The position numbers and the translations under genes are program-made. A stretch of DNA of 64,000 nt from Brachionus manjavacas (lineage: Eukaryota > Rotifera > Eurotatoria > Ploima > Brachionidae), in contig JAHQIY010000016.1 of the NCBI GenBank assembly GCA_019054805.1, forward strand, positions 620,001-684,000. Reading direction: 5' to 3'. Positions 54,001-64,000 of this stretch are shown here, piece by piece. A model generated the notes under the pieces. The model was given only the letters and a program-made list of their open reading frames with translations. It did not search any database and had not been told where the DNA came from. The stretch's first letter is position 1. Every line of letters starts with the position of its first letter.

Positions 54001-57000
54001 GGATTTCAATAGAATCTAATGGCATAAAAGCCGCTGGTTTCCCTGAAGACAGTAAACTTGCAGTAATCACTCCTTATGTGAAGGAAACGGCGTTAAGTAC
54101 CTTGCTTAATTACCAGAAGAATTCAACAATTAAGACATTTAAAATTACTACTAGAAAGAGAAAATTCAAAAGCAAGAAAAGGAAATAAATTTGGAACTTT
54201 TTGCACTCAAACAAACAGGAAATTTGTTTAAAATTTTTTTAAGTTTTTTTAACAAGGGGATCTAATCCTAATTTTTTATCATACATTAAAGCCTAAGTGT
54301 GCATTAGAAGTTAAAATAAGAGAACCTAAGACTATTGAAGAGGCTCACAAGATAGCAATAAAATTTGATAATAATTTGAAATTCCTAAGATACAATTCTA
54401 AAATCAAAATTTATTCCAAAAAATTCAAAAGATTTTGCTAAGCATTTAATTACTTTTGTTCTAAATAAAAATGACTAACTTTAATTAATTTTAATAATTA
54501 AAAAGATTTTTTTTAAATTTTTCTAGTTAAGCATTATGCCTTTGACTTAGGCTACGACTTTTTTCTGAAATGCTTTTTGATTTATTTAATTTTTGTAAAT
54601 TGTAAAATTAAATTTCATTCTTAGAATTAAAAAAAAATAAATAAAATCAAAAATTTGCTTACACGTTTTCCTTTAAAAAGCTCAAATCTATAATAGAATA
54701 GCCAATAAGGTCATCACTTAAAAATCCTCTATCATAGTCAAATATATACATTTTGAGCTTAAATTTCGATAAAAAGGATTCTAAAGGCTCATCGATCGTA
54801 CAAGGATCAAAATTTTGTGGAACACTTTGAATACTATTCGAGCGTTTTGTTTTATTGAACAAAGTTGATGGTGATAGCTTGATGGAAAACTCTTCATTCC
54901 ATTCAGGATTTAAATTTTTGAATATTATTTTAGATTTATAAACATTAACTCCATTGAGAACAAATTTTGCATATGGATCACTAGATCCACCAATATCCCT
55001 GACTGCCAAATTTTTTCCTTCATTCAATTTGATTTTTAATAGATAATAAGACGGTATTGAATTCGTCGCATTTAAATAAGAGTATGCAGTGCTCGCTTGA
55101 GTCTCAGATGAAAGACTTGTTTGTTTTATAAACTTCCGCCCTGTATCACCAATGTTGACCGAAAATTCTGGTAAATCATCGATTAAATCAAGCTTTTCAT
55201 CTGACTCGTCACCAACAAACTTTACTTGATTTACGTTTTCTTCATTTTCTTGAAGTTTGGACGAAAGCAAATTTTCCGTATAATTTGAAGTGACAATGGC
55301 ATCATCTCTGTGTGCTTCTAATGGTAAATTTGGACTATTTGAATCGAGATTGTCTTGGATATTTTTGTTTTCATTATCAGTATTTGTATCATCATCATTC
55401 AAATTTTTAATATAATACGAAGACAATTGGCTCTAGTTTTAAAAATAAATTATTAAAAAATTTTACTAATTAAATTAACAATTTTTTTAAAAATTTTCTT
55501 TATCCAAGTGAATAATGGGGAGGGGCTCATCTCTAATTCTATTACCTTTTTGAGCAACGGCTCAAATCTGACACAGAGGTTACTGAATCGAGGATATAAC
55601 AATTGAGGAATTTCAAAAATAAATTAAATTTTTTTAGCCAGGGAAAAATTGAAAATCATTATCAATTTCTGTTCTGATGTTTTCTTGCTAACTTATTTTT
55701 TTGAATAAATTTATTGAAAAAAATTATTTATTTATTGAAAAAATCCAGAATACGAGTTTGAGTTTTTTTTAGATCTGAATTAAAGTATCCCATGTTTTTA
55801 TGTGAATATGGTAAAATATGAAAACAATTTTTATATATTAGTGAGATAACAATAGGGATTAAAAAATAAGAGAAAACTACTAAAAAAAGAAGGAACTATA
55901 TAAAACAATTAAATTCCAACTGTGGTCATGAACTAGAGAAACCTTGAATTTGAAAATTTTTATTTAAAAATTAGAAACTTAACCTCGTCTGAAACTAATA
56001 TGCAAAATTTCTTTATTTTAAAAATCTTTATAATTATTTATAAATAAATTTTTTTTAAACACTTTTTAAAATTTTCATTGCAATCAAAAATATTAGAAAC
56101 ATTTACGTAAAAAGCTTAACCACAGTTAAATTCAAATATGAAATATTCAACCGAAATTAAATTCAAATTAAGAAAATTTAAGTATAATAAAAGTTTGATT
56201 GAAATTTAATCAATTAATTCAAACTTAAGAAATACTTTATTTGAATTTAGTTTGAATATCTGATTTTTGATTTTGACACTTACCTTTTTATTTTTGAACT
56301 TAAAGAATTTAAAAAATTTCTAATAACACATTAATTGATAGATTGATAGTTTATTTCATATATCTATTTTTAATTCTTGTATTTTTTTTTTAAATTTAAT
56401 ACATTTATTAATTGTAAAAAGAATCAAATTTATTTTTGAATTTTAAACTTTTTTTTTATTCAAATTAAAATTAAATTCAAATATTTTAAAATCATTCAAA
56501 AGCTAATTCGATTTGATTACTTAGTTTAACTTTTTTAAATTTTAATCTTTAATTATTTTAAAAATATTTTAAATTGACTAAAAATCGAATTTATTATTTA
56601 GATTTATTAAAATTCAATAAATTCCCATATATTTATTGTCTTGACTTTAAATTTTTTTCTAATATTTATGAAATAAAGTAAATTTTGTAGGAAAAATTTA
56701 TCAAACCAGGAATGTTTTAATTTTATTTGCCAAAGTCCTAAAGCATATTAAAAGCAATTTATCTTATCGACTGGCCTTTCATTCATCTTAATATTACGGT
56801 TCCTTTTTTCATAAAAAAGACGATCCTAGATTTAGCTTTAATCTTGAAATTTATTTTTTAAAGTTTGTCAGCGCCCATTTTCTTAGCTAGATTCAATAAA
56901 TCAAATTTGAATTAATTTTGCTGAAAAATCCTTTAAAAACGAAAAAAAAAGAATAACAAAGCAATCTAATTGTGAAGGTTGCTGATTTTCACCTTTTTTG

Positions 57001-58924
57001 CTTGTTATTTTTTTTTCATATTTATCGATTCAAAATGACAAACATATTTGAGTATAATTGTTTTTGAATTAAATTAGAAAAATAGTAACAGAAGTAAAAG
57101 ATTCATATGTTGGGTGTCGAAATTGTGCACAATCAAACAAGTGACAAGATCCGTTTCGCTGTGCGAATAATGCTTTTTCTCTTACCTTTTTCAGTTTGAA
57201 TATACAACACTTAAAGCTCATATTTCATACCAAATCATCAATCATTTTTGTTGTGCTGAATATTCCAAATTCTAAGTTTAATTTGTCAGATCTAATACCT
57301 TTGAGTAAAACTGACTTAAATGCAACAATTGGGAAAATTGTTTGAAACCGTGATTTATTAGCAGCAAAAAAAACAAGAGTCTAAAAAACAAAATTTGTAT
57401 GCTGAAATATTTATTTATTTAACAAAGTATTCTATTACGCAATTTAATCAATAATTTCCTCATTGCGTGATGTGAAACAATGTCTGTAAGGGAGCAAAAA
57501 ACATGCCAAATATTTTTTACAATAAATCGATTAAATAATACTAATTAATTTATAATATTAGTTGATTTTATTAAATATTTATTGTCGTGCTGATCCTCTA
57601 ATCTCTGTTATTCATGGTTCAAATGGGAAAATTTGTGAATTCGAAAATAATAGAAGCCAATTTTCGTGAAAGAACCAAAATTGGCAACGATTTTTCACAT
57701 AAAATGCATTGAATTGATAAGCTATGGATTATGATTTCCTAAATACTCATATTTGGCAAGTGCCTATTTGCAAATGAATTAGACTTTTGAAAATAAATTG
57801 CTATTTCATAACTTAAATTGAATAAATCGATAAATTATATATAAGTTTTTTTTTTGAAGATAAATAATCTAGCTTCAATTAAACTTTTAAATTTATTGAG
57901 CGAGAGTTATTTTTTAATAAATAATTCAGCACTTGATCGGAACTATCCAAGGAATTGATTAACAAATCAATTGAATCAGTCAATAAAAAAATATTAAAAA
58001 AAGTGAAAAATAAATAAGACTCATTTAAATTATGAAAAAAAAGCAACCAAATTTTGTTTATTTTGTCTTTTTGTAAATTTATGTTAGTTTATTTTTATTT
58101 AAAGCGGAAAGTAAAAATTTGACATCTAACAATTTACTCCAAAGAAACCCCAATTTAAAACATGATCACATCTATTTTTTATGAAGCTTACTACAAAATT
58201 ATTGATTTTTTATAAAATTCAAAAATTATCTAAAAATTCACAAATTTTAGAATAGTTTTTTTTTATTAAATTATTTTTTTTATCCGAAATACCAGTTTCT
58301 TAGAGACTTAACGAGCTAAGTCGGTACGTAAGTCAGTTGGAATTTAATTGAACACATAATCACTTCTTTTTAAAGAGAAAATTTAAAAATTTATCATCGC
58401 CAACGGATCTTGTCAATTATCCTATGCCTGAATAAATTAGAATATCAAATAATTTATATTATTATATTTTATATTTTTTCCAATTTTAATGCAAATAAAT
58501 TTTTTCAGTCCTCAACTAATTGTCATTCATCAATTCATTTGAATTCAGCAAATAAATTTTAAATTAAGGAATTAATATAATTCTTAAATCTTACATTTTT
58601 TAGCGATCTTTTATAACTTTTTATTGATTGATTTGGAGTGTTAGGTCTGGAATTTTTGTCATGAGACGATTGCTTCTTGAAATGTAAACTAGATGAAATA
58701 TCTGATAGAGAATTCGAATTTTTATTTTTTGTTGACAATTCATGATTACCATGTTGACTGTTTTTTCCAATATTGATACTTTTACGCAAGCCAGACACTA
58801 AACTACTGAATGATCGACTGATATTTTTTTTTATAGATAATTTTCGATTTAGACTCGAGGTCTTGTTTTCGGTGTTTTCAGACACTGGTAAAGCTTGAGG
58901 TTTTTTTTTCGATTTGTTAAACAT
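51008..58924 (-). CDS. MCTP: MCTP: multiple C2 domain and transmembrane region protein, 15 exons
   Basis: Exons: 58595-58924, 54663-55432, 53344-53467, 53095-53292, 52721-53047, 52473-52669, 52323-52425, 52166-52267, 52041-52115, 51865-51984, 51684-51803, 51573-51632, about 51414-51520, about 51260-51370 and about 51008-51204. They sum to 980 codons (979 residues), the usual size of MCTP1. Three C2 domains follow a Ser/Lys-rich then acidic N-terminus of about 250 residues: C2A ([20 protein letters not shown]), C2B ([20 protein letters not shown]) and C2C ([20 protein letters not shown]), all with Ca-binding aspartates. Two membrane segments follow ([15 protein letters not shown] and [20 protein letters not shown]), then the C-terminal block [12 protein letters not shown]...LDFLSRVPS. 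MCTPs are Ca-sensing ER and vesicle membrane proteins. Most introns are about 50-60 bp. Confidence 0.93.
53760..54445 (+). pseudogene. Broken retrotransposon gag fragment in MCTP intron 2
   Basis: On the strand opposite MCTP, an open part (53943-54188) contains [20 protein letters not shown] and [20 protein letters not shown], the pattern of Ty3/Gypsy-type gag capsid proteins. A second piece in another frame at about 54280-54420 has [20 protein letters not shown] and IKFDNNL, the usual gag continuation. The sequence between is lost, and stops precede the first piece (53777-53940). No pol sequence is nearby. Confidence 0.65.
55433..58594 (-). other. Intron 1 of MCTP
   Basis: 3.16 kb of AT-rich, low-complexity sequence between AAT|GTAAGA and AACTAG|AGC, both phase 0. 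I see no gene or clear element inside. Confidence 0.6.
58595..58924 (-). CDS. MCTP: Exon 1 of MCTP (Ser/Lys-rich N-terminus)
   Basis: 110 codons from the ATG at 58924, with a strong donor (AAAAAT|GTAAGA). The product is basic and Ser-rich ([18 protein letters not shown] and similar), like the N-termini of animal MCTPs. The next exon opens at an acceptor in the same phase without its own ATG, which is why I join them. The distance of 3 kb leaves room for another exon. Confidence 0.65.
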
Positions 58925-60559
58925 TACTGATTTAAATGATTTCTTATAATCTGGTCATTTCTAGTCCATTAAAAATTTCTAAATTTTTAAAATTATCATT
59001 TTGATAGACTAAATTTAAAAGTTGTTTTATTTTTTAAATTATGTAAATTTCAATATTTGATTTTTAAGTAACAGATTGTGCGAACTCAAAATAGAAAATA
59101 TATAAATGCTCAAGTCGAAACCTATTTTAACTTGCTTTTATATGTTGAACAAAAAACAGGAATTAATGATGGTAATTACAAATAGTAATTAAATCCCATT
59201 TTTGTTTTTATAGAGTTGAACTCGGTGGAATATATTTAGATAAATTTTTAAGTGTTAATTTTACTTTACCTAAGGAAATTGTATTTTCAAGACAATTTTA
59301 TCAATAAAATAGATATAAGATAAATTAATTAAAATAGACAATCACTAGACAATTTGATTACCTTTCTAACAACACATCCATTTTATTAACCCTGACTTCC
59401 GCTTAAAAAGATATTTATAAAGTATAAAACTACGATTTGAAGTTTTAAATATGATATTTGATGATTAATTAAAATTAAAACATAATCTTTATTTGGAAAG
59501 CTTTTTTAAAGTAATTTCAGGATTCAAAATGATTATAGACTGAAAAGTTTGATTTTCTAGATTCCCAAGGGATTTCTTTATCAAAAACAATTTTAATACA
59601 TACTTTTATTAAATTAAGGACTTAAAAAACTGTTTCTTTTCGACTTATCTAATTTACATATTAATTAATGAAAAGTACCATGATTAGTAAATAAGACAGA
59701 GTTTTGAGTTTCGAAGTGGCAGTATTTTCGAAATTAATATGAAACTAAATATGGCGCATATTTCTTTATTTCTCTAACTTATGATTCAAATTAGCTCAAT
59801 CATTTAGAAAACTTGAATTCGCTTAAAAAAAAAGATATAGAAATTTAATTTTCATAATATTGCAAGCTGATTTCGAAAATACAATGAATGATAAAACTTT
59901 TGTTTCAAGTTTTCTCAAATAAACAATAAATTTTATATTTTTAAATAAATGTGCCTTGATGAGAATAATGTTTTTATTAATTTAACTTATTATTTTGACA
60001 CTTTGAATGGAATAGAATCGACAAATTACAATTAAAAAATTCAATTAAATAAATGCCAAAACTCAAAGATACATTAAAAGCCCACCATTTTTAGAATTAT
60101 TTCTTTCTTCAAATTAATTGCATTATTAGCTATATGCAAACTTGTTCATTTATCTAAAATGAGAAAAGATCTTTTTGAAACCTTAATAAATTGGTGAAAA
60201 ACTATTTATCCTTTTTTCAGCATGACCAATTGGGTGAATAAATTGGACACTATTTTTTTCCACAATAAGTATTTTGATCATACTTATTGTGCAAAAAAAA
60301 TTGAAATCTAAATACATAAAAATAAAAAAAAACGATCAAATTATTAGATACATGAATTTTGTAGTTTAAGTAATTACTTGGAAGACATCAGTGTTAAAAT
60401 TTTTCTCGTCTCGCTTGGTAAATAACAAAGAATAATGAGCAAGTATGGCTTGATGATTCATGCAAAAAAAATTTGAAAGATTTAAAAATTAAAATTTTAT
60501 TTTCAATTCATTAGATTTTTTAAATAAGAAAAAGTTAAAAAAAAAATTAAAGCTAAAAA
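58925..60559. other. Intergenic stretch between MCTP and the MATCAP-type gene
   Basis: AT-rich, with no gene recognised. A short imperfect palindrome (AATAAGTATTTTGATCATACTTATT) lies at about 60262-60287. Confidence 0.55.
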
Positions 60560-63500
60560 TCAAATTATAATGCATAATGATGAATTATTATCTGTAACTA
60601 CTGGTCTATGTTCAACAGTATTTTTAGTCTTGGACACAATTTCTCTATTAATGTACCTCTTAATTTCAACAGAAGTCAAACTGTTATCTGTAAAATTTTT
60701 CCCGAAAAGTTCTTTTGAATTCTTGGACTCATTTTGTTTTATTTCTCCGGGATTTTTTTCTACAACGAGAGTTCCTTTTTTAAATTTTTCATTAGGTCCT
60801 GGTTCAATGATTCCATTTATTACTCCAATTGTTCTAAGCTTTTCTTTGTACGATTGCACATTTTTCATAAACTTAGGAATTTTGATCGAATTAGTACGAG
60901 CGATTCTTTTAATACGGTCACATTCGTCAAGACATATTTTTCCACTCATTAAAGTCATAAAATCTACATTATCCAAATTTTGTAAAATATCTATCGCTCC
61001 ATGAAAATAGCTTTGGTCACGAGAATAAGAGCCTATTTTATAGGGGTCAGATATTCCTCGCTTGACTCGAGTGACTAGCTTCCATCGCTCTTCAGGTATT
61101 TCAATATAATTTTCCATATGATTGTACAATTGTTCAAAAGTCATTCGGTCGGCCATACATGCCATATCTTAATTTAAACTTTCTACTAGATTTTATCTAA
61201 CTTATTTCCTGAAATTACAATAGAGCAGTGCTGGTAGAAACAAATACTTTAAGTTGGCGTTTATCAAAGTGTTTAATGCCGCCAGTCCTTCCTCGGTTTG
61301 GAGAAGTTCAATTGAATTTGTTGGTCTAAGGCCGAATTTTTTTCGTTCATTGAACCAAATTTGTAGCCCTTAAGATTCAATTTATTAAATTATGATCATT
61401 TAATAGAATTTTGAATTTTTTCACAAAAACAGACATTTTGAAAAATTTACTCCACCACTTAAGTAATCAATTTAGTAATAATATTTACCTAAAATTATTA
61501 TCATCTCATTTTAAGTAAGATTGATTAACGATTTTGTGAAATTTGGTACTTTTTTTCGAGGAGTTAAAAACTGGTTATTTAGGTGCAAAATGGTAAATCA
61601 TGCATAGCCGCATACATAATCACATTGTGGTTAAACTCAGAAAATTTAGAAGATCATTAACTGATTTTGACAGTTGATGCAATTTTATACATATAATAAT
61701 AATAATAATAATATAAGTTACAACAAGCTAGCAAGCTAGACTTGCGAAGATGGGAAACAGTAGAATCCCATCTATGGTAAATGTGGTATGTACACTTAAT
61801 CAGTGAAATTCATTATGTCAGTATATGATTAATTAAAAGATGATTATAATATTTGAAGTGGAAGAAGAGTGTCGTGGAGAACTGGTTGGCTTTTGGTAAT
61901 TTGGTTCGATGTTGAGAGGGATGGGGACCTCGGGTCCGATGCTCCAGTTGGCTAGAGTGGCATATGTAGCACCATGCTGCATTTAAATAGCCAATTTTTT
62001 ACATATAAGAAAAATTTAAAAGATTTTTTAAAGTCATATTCTGGGGTTTTGTATTAAATTTCACAGGATTTAATGGAATGCACTAATGATAAAAAATTAA
62101 ATTATATAAAAAAAAAATTTAACTTAGAAATTTATTTTTAAAAATGTGAGAAAATTATTCTTCTAATTTTTTTAATATCTTTCCAAGTAATATTTTTTTT
62201 AAAAAATTTTTTTAAAAAATAAATAAAAAAAAACTTAAAAAAGTAGTTTATTATTTTTAGATTTCTTTTTTTAGCTAAAATTTAAAATTTTTTTAAATAA
62301 CTTTTGGAAAAATGAAGCTAAAAGCAAAAGATAAAAAGCGACTTTGAAGATTGATACTAATCGTGAAAGTCTGCTAATGATGTCCAATATCTCTGCAAAA
62401 TGCACTACGCTTGATTTTATTAAAATTTAATTTCTGCTTAACTCTGCAAAATTAGCAGACCTTGATATTTGATGTAACTTTGAATGCTGCACTATGTTGC
62501 TTTCACAGAACTAATTTTGAAATTTTTAGAAAACACTCCTAAAACTCCTAAAACTTCATGATCTTATCAGTAAATTGAATTCCATCCCAGAAAAATCTCG
62601 AGACCTAAAGTTGGAATTTGATCAAGATTTTTCAAATTGTCTTTGTTTTTGAGCTTAAATATTCAAAGCCTTATTTAAACAAAAAATTGTATTACCATCG
62701 TTGTAAGATCTGAAATAATGGGTACCAATTTCATGATCACATAGCGAAATTATGCCATCTTTTCTCAAAAATTGGTTCTCTTCTCCATCATTGATCCAAA
62801 TAGAAAATTTCCTAGTCGATGGATCATTTTTGTTCAGCATGTAAGAAGTAATCCTTCCTGAACAAGTCAAACCTAAATTATAAATAAAATATTTGTATAA
62901 TTAGTTAAAATATAAAATGTAGAAATGTTGTAGTTCTCTCAATAACTTCAACACCGACTGAAGCCAACCTGAATGTCTATAATTTCTCAGTGCAATACTA
63001 TGATCTCATGCGCTTAGCAAGTCGCTAGTATTTAACACTGTGTAAAACTAGACAAAGATCTCTTTTTTGATTACTATTGTTAGAATTATTATTTTGTATT
63101 ATTTTCTTTCTTTTCTTTATTATTTGTTTGGGCTAGAAGTGGCCATTTATTAATAAAGTTATTATTATTTAATTTATTTTCTTTATTATTTATGTTATAA
63201 CCGCGAACCATCAGATCCTAACAGATCCGGACAAGTTTACAATTATTTAAGGTTTATAACAGAAATATAAAAATTAATTTTTTATGTTATTAATTTTTAA
63301 AATAAAAAAATTCTAAAAATACCTGGTGCAAAGCTTATTGTCAGATCTCCACTTATTTTATTTTCACACAAGTATTTGCCGATCAGATCCACGCATTTAA
63401 TTGCGGTGACTTTTTGGCCAAAATTGACCTCGTAGTAGTTAATCAAATTGGGGTATTTGAATTTGACTGTATCAAGAATATTTTTAGCTTTAAAAAAATG

Positions 63501-64000
63501 CTCATAATTTGTCTTGCTATGTTTGTTTAAAATATTCTGCAGCGAACGCTCATCAGCCTTGAATTTAAAGACAGGAGGAATTTTGTGATCAATAAACTTT
63601 TTTTTGACTTCGTCTTGATTTGTGATATGTAGTGGTGGCATATGCTGAGCTGGAACACTGTTATACAATCTAATGGGAGTTTGATTTTTTAAATAGGTCT
63701 TTATTAGACTAGTGTCATCTATTAAGCGGTAGCTTTTAGATTTGAATAAACCCGAATTGGTTGAATCAGTGGAATCGTTGGAGCGAAGCTTAGATTCACT
63801 AGAGCTTCTCTTTAATTTTTGCTTTGCGGAGTTTTTTTTCTCCGATTTTCGTTTGAGGTTTAACTTTAGGTCTGATATTTCGGTTCTCACATTGCTTTCA
63901 AGCTTTACCAGAGACTCCTTACTAGCACCATCGATTTTGGTCATTAATTTTCTGTCTAAAACAAATTTATATTCACATGACAAACATTTATTGGTAATTA
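60560..64000 (-). CDS. MATCAP-type tubulin/microtubule carboxypeptidase (DUF1704 family), 5'-truncated by window
   Basis: Exons: 63323 to beyond 64000, 62696-62872, 61219-61368 and 60560-61167. The junction phases (1, 1, 1) agree. The first exon holds a Lys/Ser-rich region and then the domain start (PPVFKFKADERSLQNILNKH, EHFFKAKNILDTVKFKYPNL, GDLTISFAPG). The second holds the gluzincin motif HEIGTH in ISLCDHEIGTHYFRSYND. The third holds the conserved TEEGLAALNT, supplying the downstream glutamate. The fourth restores ALLYYMACMADRMTFEQLYN across the splice and continues with WKLVTRVKRGISDP and SRDQSYFHGAIDIL. This family removes the C-terminal tyrosine of alpha-tubulin. All visible metal and catalytic positions are intact. 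The frame is open to the window edge, so the start is outside or at an in-frame ATG near 63947. Confidence 0.9.
61690..61985 (-). repeat. Retroelement-like 3' end in a MATCAP-gene intron
   Basis: Within the 61369-62695 intron. On the minus strand an open stretch (ANWSIGPEVPIPLNIEPNYQ, KPTSSPRHSSS) is followed by GATGGGATTCTACTGTTTCC and a (TTA)n tract at about 61693-61712. An A/T-repeat tail after GC-richer sequence fits a LINE-like 3' end. The family is not recognised. Confidence 0.45.
62330..62525. repeat. Copy of the foldback repeat family seen at 43.5-44.3 kb
   Basis: TTGATATTTGATG, TTTGAATGCTGCACTATGTT and the flanking CTGCAAAATTAGCAGA correspond to the reverse complement of about 44020-44100. 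It lies in the same intron as the element at 61690-61985. Confidence 0.55.
62930..63175 (+). repeat. LINE-type 3' end in a MATCAP-gene intron
   Basis: GC-richer sequence ends in GGGCTAGAAGTGGCCATTTA, then TTAATAAAGTTATTATTATT, a usual LINE 3' terminus with a trinucleotide tail. No coding part remains. The intron (62873-63322) otherwise shows nothing. Confidence 0.5.

Noticed and set aside
60570..61004. 144-codon + frame
   Set aside because: Antisense to the last MATCAP-type exon.

Overview
The window is nuclear DNA from an invertebrate animal. It is very AT-rich outside exons. Its genes carry GT-AG introns, many of only about 50-60 bp, and most protein families are metazoan: a DOCK6/7/8-type exchange factor, a ROS1/Sevenless-type receptor tyrosine kinase, MCTP, a MATCAP-type tubulin carboxypeptidase and an M13 peptidase. 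A monogonont rotifer (Brachionus-like) would fit, but that assignment is a guess. I assembled genes by hand from exon homology, splice sites and reading-frame phase. For DOCK, MCTP and the PLAT gene the exon lengths sum to a whole number of codons.

Layout. 0-5 kb: a four-pass membrane protein gene lying between two copies of a long direct repeat. 5-15 kb, + strand: an ankyrin-repeat gene, a tRNA-Gln(TTG), and a PLAT-domain/coiled-coil gene whose last two exons lie 2.5 kb beyond its main exon. 15.6-19.7 kb: a mobile-element cluster. It holds a 353-bp foldback element with apparently perfect 149-bp arms and an 8-bp target duplication, a 1,721-bp hAT-like element whose arms are opposed arrays of a 101-bp unit, a small palindromic element, a LINE relic, and an unidentified coding-like stretch. 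20-22.6 kb, - strand: an intronless M13 (neprilysin/ECE-like) peptidase gene with substitutions at several normally conserved positions.

24-30.2 kb, - strand: a ROS1/Sevenless-like receptor tyrosine kinase with all kinase motifs intact and a short ectodomain. 30.2-33.5 kb: a LINE relic and other repeats. 33.5-45.4 kb, - strand: a DOCK6/7/8-type gene (2,188 codons as assembled), including two short 5' exons, a very large GC-rich last exon, and a foldback transposon in one intron. 45.5-51 kb: relics of at least two LINE families in both orientations. 51-58.9 kb, - strand: a 15-exon MCTP gene (979 codons as assembled) with a broken retrotransposon gag copy in intron 2. 60.5 kb to the end, - strand: the 3' part of a MATCAP-type gene that runs off the window.

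These are unrelated housekeeping and signalling genes, not an operon or a pathway. The least ordinary material is the mobile-element cluster, the PLAT/coiled-coil architecture, the short-ectodomain ROS1-like receptor and the GC island in DOCK. I found no CRISPR array, no rRNA and no bacterial-type system.
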